The notes beneath the pieces were generated by a model. It had not been told where the DNA came from. It ran no database searches and worked only from the letters and a program-made list of their open reading frames with translations. The position numbers and the translations under genes were made by a program. 64,000 bases of DNA from Paenibacillus graminis (GTDB taxonomy: Bacteria > Bacillota > Bacilli > Paenibacillales > Paenibacillaceae): the NCBI RefSeq assembly GCF_000758705.1, contig NZ_CP009287.1, forward strand, positions 2,666,001 to 2,730,000. The letters run 5' to 3'. Shown in pieces: positions 35,754-45,684 of this stretch; positions within the stretch are counted from its first letter, which is position 1, and each line of letters begins with the position of its first letter.

Positions 35754-37512
35754 AAATAAGGCGGGGTCTTCCTGGAAAGTGCTCATCTCCCTGTTGCAAA
35801 TCAACAGAAAATTATGGCCACAGTATGTATTTTTAATCATTTGTATTATTTTGGCCGCTGGAATTGATGTGGCGGGAACGGAAGTGTTCAGACGCATGAT
35901 TTCGGCCGCTACCGCCAGAAATATGGAGGCTCTGCGGGAGTCCTTATTGCTAGCCGGAGGAATTATAGCGGGAACTGTAATTCTAGGGTCCTGTGCTTCC
36001 CTGCTCACGGAATTTGTAAATTACAAATCTTCGGTTCATCTGGAATCTTTAATGGTTCAAAAATTACTTCATATCAATATTGCCTACCATAAAAATTACC
36101 ACTCCGGAGACCTGGTGAAGAGGGTAAGCGACAATGCACGCAACGGCCAAATCGCACTGAACAATAATCTGATGGATGGTTTTCGGGTATTTGCAGTTAT
36201 CGTTCTAAATCTGGTGTATTTGAGCGCTATTAATAGCCTGTTTACCGTTAGCTGCCTTGTTGTCGCGCTGCTTCTTCCCTTCGCTCTAAAATACTTGTCC
36301 CGAAAATTAAATGTCATTTATGGGCGTAAGCTCAATGCCGAATCGGCGCTGAATGCATTCACGCAGGAGTGTATTGACGGCGCCGAGGTGGTCCGTACCA
36401 CCTCGCTGGGGGAACGGACGGATTCAATCTTCCACAGCAAATATGCGGAATTCATGAAATGGGCCAAAAAAGGGATCTGGTTTGAGTCGCTAACGAATCA
36501 GGTGAACTTTTTTATCCGTATCGGCGGCATGATCTTCATCATTGGCTACGGCGGTGTTCTCGTCAAGCAGGAGATCATTGGTGTCAGCAGCGTTGTGGCC
36601 TTTATTCTCGTATTCTGGAGAATGCTTAATCCGATATCCAATGCTATGGTGATGTGGCCCAAATTTCAAAATTCGTTAAGTCAATTGTCCCGTGCTTTGG
36701 AGATTTTTGAAATAGAGGAAGAACGCGGCATACCTAATGGCAATGAAATACTGTCCCGAAACAATAGTGAGCCGGAGATGGTACAATTCTCCAATGTAAG
36801 CTTTGCTTATTCTCCAGGTAGAGTTGTGCTCGACACCATTTCTTTTACGGTGAAAGCAGGCACTGTTACCGCAATCGTTGGCCCGAGCGGAAGCGGAAAA
36901 AGTACAATACTTCAGTTACTCCTCGGGTTTCTGCAACCGGTGTCAGGAGAGATCAGGATTGGTTCCGCATTGCAGGCGGAGCATGATATCTTGCAATGGC
37001 GAAGCGATATTGCTTATATCAGCCAGGAAATGTATGTATTCTCCGGGACTTTCTTTGAGAACATTGCTTTGGGTAAGCTTGATGCTACCTTGGGAGAGGT
37101 TATGGATGCAGCCCAAAAAGTAAATATGCACGATATGATCATGAGTACGCCTGAAGGCTATGGTACCTTGATCGGTGAAGGCGGGCTGACACTTTCCGGG
37201 GGAGAGTGTCAGCGAATCTCCATTGCCCGGGCTCTGATGAAGCAGGCCTCCATCTTTGTAATGGATGAACCTACCTCTGCGCTGGATGGAGAGAATGAGG
37301 CGGCTATCTTCCGGGAATTTAAGAACATGATTAAGAGTAAGACGCTAATTATTGTCAGCCATAAGCCGTTGCGGTTGGAGCAGGTGGACCAATACTTGTA
37401 TCTGGACCATGGACAGATTGTAGAACAGGGAACTTATGAGCAGTTGATTGCCCGGAAGGGCAAATACTATAACCTGCTAAACGGATATGCAGAGGAGCAT
37501 GATATCGCATGA
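35737..37512 (+). CDS. ABC exporter, half-transporter 1
   Basis: 591 residues: six membrane segments (about 25-320) fused to an ATPase domain with Walker A VGPSGSGKST, signature LSGGECQR and Walker B ASIFVMDEPTSALD. The TTG start at 35737 is set by AGGAGGGG and overlaps the radical SAM gene. The 4-base overlap with the next half-transporter gene suggests a heterodimer. Export of the cluster product, giving self-protection, is the likely role. Confidence 0.92.
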   Translation: MLKQSENKAGSSWKVLISLLQINRKLWPQYVFLIICIILAAGIDVAGTEVFRRMISAATARNMEALRESLLLAGGIIAGTVILGSCASLLTEFVNYKSSVHLESLMVQKLLHINIAYHKNYHSGDLVKRVSDNARNGQIALNNNLMDGFRVFAVIVLNLVYLSAINSLFTVSCLVVALLLPFALKYLSRKLNVIYGRKLNAESALNAFTQECIDGAEVVRTTSLGERTDSIFHSKYAEFMKWAKKGIWFESLTNQVNFFIRIGGMIFIIGYGGVLVKQEIIGVSSVVAFILVFWRMLNPISNAMVMWPKFQNSLSQLSRALEIFEIEEERGIPNGNEILSRNNSEPEMVQFSNVSFAYSPGRVVLDTISFTVKAGTVTAIVGPSGSGKSTILQLLLGFLQPVSGEIRIGSALQAEHDILQWRSDIAYISQEMYVFSGTFFENIALGKLDATLGEVMDAAQKVNMHDMIMSTPEGYGTLIGEGGLTLSGGECQRISIARALMKQASIFVMDEPTSALDGENEAAIFREFKNMIKSKTLIIVSHKPLRLEQVDQYLYLDHGQIVEQGTYEQLIARKGKYYNLLNGYAEEHDIA

Positions 37513-39251
37513 AGCATATAGGAGCCTCCATTTTCTTGAGAGTATTCACTTATGTGAAGAACGGCAAAAACCTGCTGCTGTTTGGCCTGGTTTTATTGAT
37601 GGTTGATGTCGCATTTAATATCGGTATAGCCAAGGTTCAGCAGTCCTTTTTGGATGTTCTGAATCAAGGCGATTTCAAGCGATTATCCTTCTATCTGATT
37701 GCGTTTTCCATCTGCTTCTTGCTTGCGATGATTCTTACCTTTGTGGGCTATTTCTTCAGAGAATATTCTTTTTCTTTGATGACAAGAAATTTCCAGTTTG
37801 ACACCTTCTCGATGGTAAACAAGTTGCCTTATGAAGAGCTCAAGGGACGGCACTCCGGGGATTTGATATCCCGCGCCTCCTATGATGTCCAAGACTGCTG
37901 CAGACATTTAAAAGACGGGCTCTTCGGGATTTTTGAGAACGCACTGCAGTTTGCTGTTGCTTTGACCTATTTGTGCTTTATCAATTTTCCGCTGGCCGTT
38001 GCTGTGGCTATTACGGGCGTCCTTATCTTTTTTATCAGCAATATATTTAATCCCAAGCTCCGGAAAATGTCTTCGGAAATATATAACAAGGAGTCTGATA
38101 TCAAGAATTTAATTAAAGAAATGGCGCAAGGAATTTCCGTAGTGAAAGCTTACGGGCTGCAAAGCTATTTCGAAGAGAAGTACGCAAAGTTTAGAAGGGA
38201 TACTTATCTGTTATACAGGAAAAGCATACTCACCAATGTGTTTATGCAGCAACTCCTGAATATTATGAGGGAATCGGTCTGGATCATAGGTGTATTTCTG
38301 ATCTGTTTTTCCGCAATAAACGGAGAAATGACGGTTGGCCTTGTGCTTACCTTTACGTTGCTGATGAGTCAGGTTTTGTGGCCGTTTGTAATTATCGCAG
38401 ATCGCTGGAGAACACTGAATAACAGCTACGGATCTGCATATCGGGCACTGGATCTTGCTTCCTCTGGACCATATTCGCATTCGGAGAAGATAGAAGACAC
38501 AATTCGATTATTACCTGCAGAGGAAGACATTGCCGTCTTATTGCGCAATGTATCGTTTAAGCCGGACAAAAGCGTCGAAGAGCCGCTGTTTGAATCTTTT
38601 GATCTTGAAATCCGCCGAGGCGAAAAGGTTGCCATCGTTGGAGCAAGCGGTTCAGGGAAGAGCTCCCTGCTGAAATTGATAACCGGTCTGTACCGGCATG
38701 ACAGCGGAATAATAAAGATCTTTGATAAGCAGGTTGACGGAACTTCTGAAGTAAAGGATTTTTATTCTTATGTTCCACAGCATAATTACTTGTTTACAGG
38801 AACAATCAGCGAGAATATATCCTTCGGAGCGAATTCCTTTGATGATGACCATATCAAACGCGCTGCTGAAGCAGCCAATGCGGATGAGTTTATTTCCCGG
38901 CTTGAGCAGGGGTACAGCACTCCCGTCAAAGAGGGGGGAGCTACACTATCCGGCGGACAAAAACAGCGGATTGCCATTGCAAGGGCAATGTTAAAGAATG
39001 CCCCGTTGCTTATTTTAGATGAAGCTACATCTTCTTTGGATCGCAGGAATGTGATGAAAATTCAACGCTTACTGGAAAACTTGCCAACAGAAACAACGTG
39101 TATCTTTGTGACGCATTCCCCTGCTTCCCTGTCCTTTGTGGATCGGATTGTCATACTGGAGAAAGGAAGGATAGCAGCCTCCGGAAATGTTGAAGAATTA
39201 ACACAGCGAAATCTTCTGTATCAGGAGTTATTTAACTCCGCCGAAGTATGA
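37509..39251 (+). CDS. ABC exporter, half-transporter 2
   Basis: 580 residues with the same layout: membrane domain to about residue 310, Walker A VGASGSGKSS, signature LSGGQKQR and Walker B LLILDEATSSLD with a following catalytic-type context. The ATG overlaps the stop of the first half-transporter. Together they form a BmrCD-like heterodimeric exporter by inference. Confidence 0.92.
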   Translation: MKHIGASIFLRVFTYVKNGKNLLLFGLVLLMVDVAFNIGIAKVQQSFLDVLNQGDFKRLSFYLIAFSICFLLAMILTFVGYFFREYSFSLMTRNFQFDTFSMVNKLPYEELKGRHSGDLISRASYDVQDCCRHLKDGLFGIFENALQFAVALTYLCFINFPLAVAVAITGVLIFFISNIFNPKLRKMSSEIYNKESDIKNLIKEMAQGISVVKAYGLQSYFEEKYAKFRRDTYLLYRKSILTNVFMQQLLNIMRESVWIIGVFLICFSAINGEMTVGLVLTFTLLMSQVLWPFVIIADRWRTLNNSYGSAYRALDLASSGPYSHSEKIEDTIRLLPAEEDIAVLLRNVSFKPDKSVEEPLFESFDLEIRRGEKVAIVGASGSGKSSLLKLITGLYRHDSGIIKIFDKQVDGTSEVKDFYSYVPQHNYLFTGTISENISFGANSFDDDHIKRAAEAANADEFISRLEQGYSTPVKEGGATLSGGQKQRIAIARAMLKNAPLLILDEATSSLDRRNVMKIQRLLENLPTETTCIFVTHSPASLSFVDRIVILEKGRIAASGNVEELTQRNLLYQELFNSAEV

Positions 39252-39292
39252 ATGGAATCTAATTATTTGCGCTATTATGGAGGGGAATATAA

Positions 39293-40324
39293 ATGAAAAC
39301 CAAGCTAGACGAGCTGTCTCTTGAGGCAAAGAAAGCTATACTACAGGCGGAGAGTCTTGCCGAACTGAATGAGTTGCGGGTGAAATATTTCGGAAAGAAA
39401 GGACTCATTACCGAGATTTCCAAAAAAATGAACACCCTCAGCCCGGTAGACAGACCCATAATCGGCATGATGGTTAATTCGGTCAGAGAATCTATAAAAG
39501 ATCAGCTGAACGAGAAATCCAAAGAAATTGAGCAGGGAATACTAAAAGAACAATTGGCTAAGGAAACCATTGATGTTACACTGCCGGGAAATCCGGCTCC
39601 TATAGGCTCGGTTCATCCGCTCAGCAAGGTTACGCAGGAGCTAGAGGATATCTTTATTGGCATGGGATATTCCGTCGAGGAAGGCCCCGAAATAGAGAGG
39701 GATTACTATAACTTTGAAGCACTGAATCTTCCCAAGGATCATCCGGCTCGGGATATGCAGGATACATTCTATATTACGGAAGAGATTTTGCTGCGATCCC
39801 ATACTTCCCCGGTGCAGATAAGAACTATGGAGCGAATGAAAGGTCAGGTTCCGGTTAAAATTATTTGCCCGGGGAAAGTATACCGCCGCGACGATGATGT
39901 CACCCATTCCCATCTGTTCACACAGATTGAGGGGTTGGTGATTGACCGCCATATCAGAATGAGCGACCTGAAGGGAACCCTGCTTCAATTTGTGCAGAAG
40001 ATGTTTGGGACTCAAACGCAAATCCGGTTGCGGCCCAGTTATTTTCCGTTCACGGAGCCCAGTGCGGAAGTGGATATATCCTGTATGTTCTGCGGTCAGG
40101 CAGGGTGCAGAATTTGCAAAAACAGCGGGTGGATCGAAGTGCTTGGCTCAGGAATGGTACATCCGAATGTATTGGAAATGTCAGGATACGATTCAACCCA
40201 ATACAGCGGGTTTGCATTTGGGATCGGTGTAGAGCGGATAGCGATGCTTAAATATGGTGTGAACGATATCCGCAACTTCTACACCAATGATTTACGGTTA
40301 TTGACACAATTTAATCATATATAA
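39293..40324 (+). CDS. pheS: Second phenylalanyl-tRNA synthetase alpha subunit
   Basis: A full-length 343-residue PheS. It has the N-terminal coiled coil (1-90), class II motif 2 ([20 protein letters not shown]), the Cys-rich segment ([19 protein letters not shown]) and motif 3 ([14 protein letters not shown]). The Ala in GFAFG, whose change to Gly relaxes substrate choice in E. coli PheS, is kept. The catalytic subunit therefore looks intact and able to use phenylalanine. A GGAGGGG site precedes it, and no T-box or other tRNA-responsive leader is present, unlike many housekeeping pheST operons. It lies inside the biosynthetic cluster behind the exporter genes. Confidence 0.9.
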   Translation: MKTKLDELSLEAKKAILQAESLAELNELRVKYFGKKGLITEISKKMNTLSPVDRPIIGMMVNSVRESIKDQLNEKSKEIEQGILKEQLAKETIDVTLPGNPAPIGSVHPLSKVTQELEDIFIGMGYSVEEGPEIERDYYNFEALNLPKDHPARDMQDTFYITEEILLRSHTSPVQIRTMERMKGQVPVKIICPGKVYRRDDDVTHSHLFTQIEGLVIDRHIRMSDLKGTLLQFVQKMFGTQTQIRLRPSYFPFTEPSAEVDISCMFCGQAGCRICKNSGWIEVLGSGMVHPNVLEMSGYDSTQYSGFAFGIGVERIAMLKYGVNDIRNFYTNDLRLLTQFNHI

Positions 40325-40371
40325 CCCGTCGTTTATTTCCGGCATATCATCATAGTTAAAGGGGAATAAAG

Positions 40372-42498
40372 ATGAAAGTATCTACTACTTGGTTATCCGA
40401 ATATATAGATTTGAGAGGATATACAGGCGAAGAACTGGCAGAACAATTAACTGCCCATGGAATTGAAGTAGACAGTGTGCTGTCAGCTGCTGAACTTTAC
40501 GGACAGGAGTCTTCGCTTCAAGAGACGGAGGATAACATTCTCGACCTGGACCTTACACCCAACCGTTCAGATTGCCTCAGTATCATCGGCACGGCATATG
40601 AAATGGGGGCAGTGCTGGGAAGATATATGGATAGCAACAGTCTGAACCGTTACAACGTGTCCTCCTATAATTATTCACCTCTGAATTCATTCTCGGTTAA
40701 TAACGAGGCGGAGCAGGAATGTAAGTGTTATGCACTCGCATTAATAGAGAATGTTCAGATAGGGCCTTCTCCGCTATGGATTCAGCAGCGCTTGTCCTCT
40801 TTGGGAGTTGCACCGGTCAATAATGTGGTTGATTATGCCAACTATATTATGCTTGAATGCGGTCAACCTATTAATATATATGATGCGGATCAATTTTCCG
40901 GCGCCCAGATACAGATCCGGTTTGCCGATGAAGAAAACATCATGACTGCAGATGGTCTGGAAAGGACAGTCGATTCCACGGCCCTGCTTATTTCAGACGG
41001 ACAGAAGCCTGCTTCCATTGCCGGTATTGCCAATGCTGCCGACTATGAAATCTCACCGGGTACCCATAGAATATTGATAGAATCCGCCCACTTCTCAGGA
41101 AGTGTCACTCGTAAGACCTCCAGGAAGCTTGGGTTGCGCAATGAAAAGACTGTCCGCTTTGAAAAAGAAATTAATTTGGAGATGATTCTCCCTGCCCTGT
41201 TGCGGATCTCGGAGCTGATCGTCGCTGCTTCACCTGGGGCTAAACTGTCCGGTGTCTCACATTGGCAGTATGCACCTATTGAACACAAGACTATCAAAGT
41301 GAGCCAAGAAAAGATCAATCGCTATCTGGGTACTGAAATATCCGGAGAACAAATTGAAGCAATTCTGGAATATCTCCATTTTCCATTTGAGATTCCGGAG
41401 AATTCTGTTTATATCATCTCCGTTCCTAAGCGACGGGGGGATATTACCCAGGAGGTCGATATCATCGAGGAAATCGCCAGATTGTACGGCTATGAGCATA
41501 TTCCTGTGTCTCTGGTACAGGGCGTTACAACACCAGGAAGATTAACGAATGAACAGCGGATCCGGCGCAGCATCAGACATATTCTAATTCAAAGCGGGTT
41601 TAATGAGACGATCACATATTCTTTGACTCACCCTAAGCATTTCAATATGATCCCTGTAAACCCGCTGTATCCACAAGCCGTCTTTTTGAACAATCCCATG
41701 ACAGAAGACCGCTCCATGCTGCGGATGAGTCTATTGCCTCACCTTCTGGAGACAGCGTCCTTCAACTTGAAATATGGTACAGAGAACATTGCTATATTCG
41801 AAATTGGTAATATCTATTGCAGTAATGAGCCCGTTTTAACGCAGCTGCCGCAGGAGTTCCCCTGCCTGGGGATGTTGCTCACGGGGAAACGGAACCACCC
41901 CCACTGGAATTGCCCAGCCCAACCAGTATCTTACTATGACATAAAGGGAACTGTCGAGAAGATGCTGAACTATCTGGGGATTGAAAGCTATTCCTTTGAA
42001 GGGGCCCAAATTCAAGGTCTTCATCCAGGGCGAACAGCAAACATTTACTTAAAGGATAACGACGGTAATCCAATTTACGCTGGTTATGCGGCGCAGCTGC
42101 ATCCGGATGTCCAGAAACAATATGACCTTAAGGAAACCTTTGTGCTGGAGCTTTCTCTCGAGCCTATCTATCGGCTAACCGATTTTGGAATATCCGCTCA
42201 ATCGGCACCGAAGTATCCTTCGGTCCAAAGGGATATCGCGGTAGTGGTGCATGCCCATGTTTTCGCCGCTGCAATGATTGCCGGCATCAAATCATCCGCA
42301 GGAGAATGGTTGGAAGATGTGTCTATTTTTGATGTCTATTCCAGCGGCAGTCTGGCCCAGACAGGCCAGAAAAGCATTGCCTTCTCACTTGTGTTCCGTC
42401 ATCCGGACCGGACGCTTACGGATGATGATATCTATCCGGTATATGAACGAGTGGTTAATACATTAAAAGAACAATTCGCTGGCGAATTAAGACAATAA
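40372..42498 (+). CDS. pheT: Phenylalanyl-tRNA synthetase beta subunit lacking the N-terminal tRNA-binding OB domain
   Basis: 708 residues against about 800-810 usual. The start (MKVSTTWLSEYIDL...GIEVDSV) and the B3/B4 editing region (VVDYANYIMLECGQPINIYD, RKTSRKLGLRNEKTVRFEKE), B5 region, class II-like core and C-terminal anticodon-binding fold (APKYPSVQRDIAVVV to the end) are present. The stretch that normally follows residue 40 (EMAP-II-like OB fold, roughly 100 residues) is missing: the protein passes from VDSVLSAAELYGQESS straight to DLDLTPNRSD. This is a clean internal domain loss, not a frameshift. Possible roles are a resistant substitute enzyme or a synthetase re-used for biosynthesis. 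Confidence 0.9.
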   Translation: MKVSTTWLSEYIDLRGYTGEELAEQLTAHGIEVDSVLSAAELYGQESSLQETEDNILDLDLTPNRSDCLSIIGTAYEMGAVLGRYMDSNSLNRYNVSSYNYSPLNSFSVNNEAEQECKCYALALIENVQIGPSPLWIQQRLSSLGVAPVNNVVDYANYIMLECGQPINIYDADQFSGAQIQIRFADEENIMTADGLERTVDSTALLISDGQKPASIAGIANAADYEISPGTHRILIESAHFSGSVTRKTSRKLGLRNEKTVRFEKEINLEMILPALLRISELIVAASPGAKLSGVSHWQYAPIEHKTIKVSQEKINRYLGTEISGEQIEAILEYLHFPFEIPENSVYIISVPKRRGDITQEVDIIEEIARLYGYEHIPVSLVQGVTTPGRLTNEQRIRRSIRHILIQSGFNETITYSLTHPKHFNMIPVNPLYPQAVFLNNPMTEDRSMLRMSLLPHLLETASFNLKYGTENIAIFEIGNIYCSNEPVLTQLPQEFPCLGMLLTGKRNHPHWNCPAQPVSYYDIKGTVEKMLNYLGIESYSFEGAQIQGLHPGRTANIYLKDNDGNPIYAGYAAQLHPDVQKQYDLKETFVLELSLEPIYRLTDFGISAQSAPKYPSVQRDIAVVVHAHVFAAAMIAGIKSSAGEWLEDVSIFDVYSSGSLAQTGQKSIAFSLVFRHPDRTLTDDDIYPVYERVVNTLKEQFAGELRQ

Positions 42499-42511
42499 AG
42501 GGTGGAATGCG

Positions 42512-44086
42512 ATGTTAACAAGAAATGGTGCCGATAAGCAGGAAAGAAATGTTCTCGGTCATATTCGTCCCCTATATAGCTCCTATACACTGGATTATGT
42601 CAATTGTCTGGAGAATCCCATAGGTCTCGCAGTTGAAGGAATCCGGCCGCAGTACGGAGCTCTGTTCTATATCGGCCTGAAGCTCTTTAGAGCCTACAAC
42701 CATCATCTAAAGGCCGAAGAAGGGGAGCCACTTCAATTTTACATGGGGCAGGCGCTGGCAGCCTGCGGGTTACAGTTGAATTTTTTAAACGGGGTAGAGG
42801 ATTTGATTTCTGTGGTGAAAGCGGAAATCGACCGGAGAAATCCTGTTTTTGTTTTTGGGAATTTAAAGGAATTATATTATTCCAATCATTATAAAACCTC
42901 GGATTGGATGCATAATTTTCTTATTAAAGGATACGACGTTCATAAGAAGTTGTTCATGGTGATTGACGGATGTCAGAAGAAAAACGAGGAACATAACTAC
43001 GAGGAGTTTGTAATTCCCTTTGAAATTATGGACCAGCTGAATTCTTCTTTCATCGAAACATACGGTTATCCTTGTGTCTTCTCTATCATCAAATCAGATA
43101 ATCCGCCGCCGGGGCGAATTGGAATTTTATTGGACTATATTGATTTTATATCTACGCAGCTGGCAACGCAGCCATACAAAGAGCTTGAAATGATGAAGAA
43201 CGGTATTTGTGGGGAGGTCCCCTCGATCAATTCGCTCAGTTTGCCGTTATTCGAAATTATTAAGAACAAGGATGTACTATACTCGGAAATTATACGAGTT
43301 ATGCTCGAAAGCAGCGTTGCTGAAGCAACCGTTAAAGAGCTCAATGAACACAAAGCTGCAATGTTAGCCCAGGGATATTTACTCATCAATAATTATGTCG
43401 TCAGTCAAACGAGGGGAAAACATTTTGACATTGAGGACAAAGCCGAATCATTTATCCAAGCGGACGGTGCACTGAGAGAATCGCTGATGCGGATCATTTC
43501 AGATTTGCGAGAGGAATTGCAAAGGTATGATGAGCAAAAGGAGACGCTGATGGCGTTCGAAAACAATGCTGATCAGATTATTTCGCTAGCCAACGAAAAG
43601 GTAATCTTTAATTTTACAGGAGATAAGCTGTATAACTGCTGGATCACAGATGAATCTCCAAAGGCAGTGCATCAGCAAACAGAGAAGCTGGCTAAAGATT
43701 TTTGTTTCTCAGCGGATATCGAATGTTCCTCTTTGAGCAGCGAGGTTTTTTTTCACGCAGGACTAATTTTCAGAACAGCCCCCGGGGATTTATACTTTTG
43801 GGGAATCATGAACAATAAGTCGGTAGTCCTTGGGAAAACAGGTGAATTTCAGGAGTTGTTTATTTCTGAGCTCTATGCCCAGCCTCTTACATTAAGCATT
43901 AGAACGGAGAAGAATGGTTACCTATTCGAACTGCATTCCGCCCAGTCGCGTAAAAGTGTGGAATTCAAGGCTTCTGAAATTGGACAAATTGTCCAAATTG
44001 GACTAGGGTGCAAAACGTGGAATCGGCCTGAGCCATTGACCATCGAATTTAATCATTGCGGATTTGTTACGCATTCAAGCATTTGA
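42512..44086 (+). CDS. BtrH-like (cysteine-peptidase-like) protein with C-terminal beta-sandwich
   Basis: 524 residues and the last gene of the cluster. The N-terminal half (about 15-190) resembles the butirosin BtrH N-terminal domain: a Cys in YVNCLENPIGLA, then RRNPVFVFGNLKELYYSN and a KGYDVHKKLFMVIDGC strand. BtrH moves an acyl group from a carrier protein to an amine, so this protein may release the carrier-bound intermediate here. The C-terminal 120-130 residues look like a concanavalin-type beta-sandwich (CFSADIE, FFHAGLIFRTAPGDLYFWGI). Family assignment by eye is moderate. Confidence 0.55.
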   Translation: MLTRNGADKQERNVLGHIRPLYSSYTLDYVNCLENPIGLAVEGIRPQYGALFYIGLKLFRAYNHHLKAEEGEPLQFYMGQALAACGLQLNFLNGVEDLISVVKAEIDRRNPVFVFGNLKELYYSNHYKTSDWMHNFLIKGYDVHKKLFMVIDGCQKKNEEHNYEEFVIPFEIMDQLNSSFIETYGYPCVFSIIKSDNPPPGRIGILLDYIDFISTQLATQPYKELEMMKNGICGEVPSINSLSLPLFEIIKNKDVLYSEIIRVMLESSVAEATVKELNEHKAAMLAQGYLLINNYVVSQTRGKHFDIEDKAESFIQADGALRESLMRIISDLREELQRYDEQKETLMAFENNADQIISLANEKVIFNFTGDKLYNCWITDESPKAVHQQTEKLAKDFCFSADIECSSLSSEVFFHAGLIFRTAPGDLYFWGIMNNKSVVLGKTGEFQELFISELYAQPLTLSIRTEKNGYLFELHSAQSRKSVEFKASEIGQIVQIGLGCKTWNRPEPLTIEFNHCGFVTHSSI

Positions 44087-44108
44087 ACAGGTGTCTGCAA
44101 AAGATGTT

Positions 44109-44147
44109 CCCCTTATAAAGCGGAATTATATACCGCTACATAAGGGG
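44109..44147. terminator. Hairpin at the end of the cluster
   Basis: CCCCTTAT plus AGCGG pair with CCGCT plus ATAAGGGG across a short loop. No strong T run follows, so it may be a bidirectional end structure between the cluster and the convergent surface-protein gene. Confidence 0.6.
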
Positions 44148-44178
44148 AGCATGTTAATTTGTGGATCTTTTAGTGCCG

Positions 44179-45684
44179 CTATTTCAGCATAATTGTAATC
44201 CGCTCTTCCTTCGGCAGCCATTCAACCTTTGCTCCCAGCTTCTCGCTGATGAAGCGCAGCGGCAGGTACAGGGTTCCATTTACGGTAAACGGCTTGTTCG
44301 CGAGCGTCACGGCCTGACCATTTAATGTGGTTTGGCCATTCTTGGCGCTGACACTGATTTTAAGTGCCGGAAGGCTGGGATCGGTGCGCGTGACGGCCGC
44401 CAGCTTGCTCGTTCCATCGAAGCCGATTTCGGCCCCAAGCTTGTCGAACAGAGAGCGGAGCGGGACGAAATTTTGGCCGTTCCGGGTAATTACTCCGGCG
44501 GTAAGGGGCACATTCTCCCCATTCAGGGAAACGGCGATCGGTTTCTGCACAGGGACAGGGGTATCATGCATGAATTCATAATCCCCATATCCAAGCTCCG
44601 AATTTTTGTTCACACCCCAGCCCCACAAGCTGCCATCCTTCTTCTGCATAATCATATGCCTTCCGCCGTTCTTAATCGTACTAATATCCGAGGCGAGCAG
44701 CACAAAGTTTGGATTTGCCGGCATGGCATCCCGGGCAACGGATGTTGAATAGACCTTATTGTCAAGCGTCTGGACGATCAGAGAATGCTCGACAACAAAA
44801 GCATCCTTGACGTTCTGGATGCTGGTTATAAGAACAGGATCGGGATGATCCGCATACGTCCAGCCGTCTGCATAACCGGTTACCGTACCGCCCCAGAACC
44901 ACAGGCGGGACTGCTTGTCGATGGCGAGCGTGGACTTCTGCTCGTGTTTAAGGGTTTGGATACTGGTTAATGCGGTGAATTTGGAGGCAGCCAAAGCGCT
45001 TGCCGGAGGATTCTTTTCTGCGAAGGTGGCAGGCCAAGTCCAGACTGTCCCGTTTTTTTGCAAGGCATAGTTCTCCGCAATTTGCACAATATCATGCAGG
45101 TTCTGAATAGGCTCGAACTCCTGCAGCTCCCCGTTGTCTCTCCAGACTGTTCCGTCTTTTTTCAGAAACAAATGCCGGTATCTCATTGAATCCGAATATT
45201 CCTCCGCATATATTTCAATGTCCGCTACATTGTCTATGCCTGTCACCGGGGTGTAGGTTACTTCATTCTGAGGCTGGGAATCGTCTGCTCTGACTTTCGT
45301 ATACACCGCCCCGGCAGCATCCGCGATAAGGGTGCCGTTCCAATCGAGCACATCCTGGATGGAGCTTAATCCGCTGACCGGCTTGACCGTTATCGCCGGA
45401 GTATAATAATCGTTACTCCATTGCTTAATCGTCTGATCCCCCATTACCACCAGTCCTCCCGGATAGGAACCGGTGGTACCGGTCAGCTCCGGAATTTGTG
45501 TAGGAACGGATTGGTTGTAATCCCAGATCCAGAAGCTTCCGTCTGTTTTGGTCAGCCAATCTGTTCCGAAGGACTGAATGCTGGAGGCGGGGGTTGTGTC
45601 CGCACCAGCAGCGGCAGAAGCACTGGCACTGGTAACGAGGCTGATTCCCAGAAGAGTACTGCAGAAGAGTGTCCATTTTTTCAT
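44179..45684 (-). CDS. Exported RCC1-like repeat protein with copper amine oxidase N-terminal-type domain
   Basis: A secreted or wall-associated protein of about 500 residues. The signal peptide starts at ATG 45684 (MKKWTLFCSTLLGISLVTSA) after GAGAGGGA; the longer frame upstream is not needed. The middle contains repeating beta-propeller-like units with WxWG/WSN-type motifs (GSLWGWGVNKNSELGYGDYE), as in RCC1 repeats. The last about 120 residues carry a copper amine oxidase N-terminal-type stalk domain (FVPLRSLFDKLGAEI, LYLPLRFISEKLGAKVEW). Such proteins are common and often unassigned in Paenibacillus. It is convergent with the cluster end. Confidence 0.82.
   Translation of the reverse strand: MKKWTLFCSTLLGISLVTSASASAAAGADTTPASSIQSFGTDWLTKTDGSFWIWDYNQSVPTQIPELTGTTGSYPGGLVVMGDQTIKQWSNDYYTPAITVKPVSGLSSIQDVLDWNGTLIADAAGAVYTKVRADDSQPQNEVTYTPVTGIDNVADIEIYAEEYSDSMRYRHLFLKKDGTVWRDNGELQEFEPIQNLHDIVQIAENYALQKNGTVWTWPATFAEKNPPASALAASKFTALTSIQTLKHEQKSTLAIDKQSRLWFWGGTVTGYADGWTYADHPDPVLITSIQNVKDAFVVEHSLIVQTLDNKVYSTSVARDAMPANPNFVLLASDISTIKNGGRHMIMQKKDGSLWGWGVNKNSELGYGDYEFMHDTPVPVQKPIAVSLNGENVPLTAGVITRNGQNFVPLRSLFDKLGAEIGFDGTSKLAAVTRTDPSLPALKISVSAKNGQTTLNGQAVTLANKPFTVNGTLYLPLRFISEKLGAKVEWLPKEERITIMLK

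Noticed and set aside
20327..44086. NRPS or PKS cluster
   Set aside because: No condensation, thioesterase, ketosynthase or acyltransferase domains were seen; only a single discrete carrier and separate ligases.
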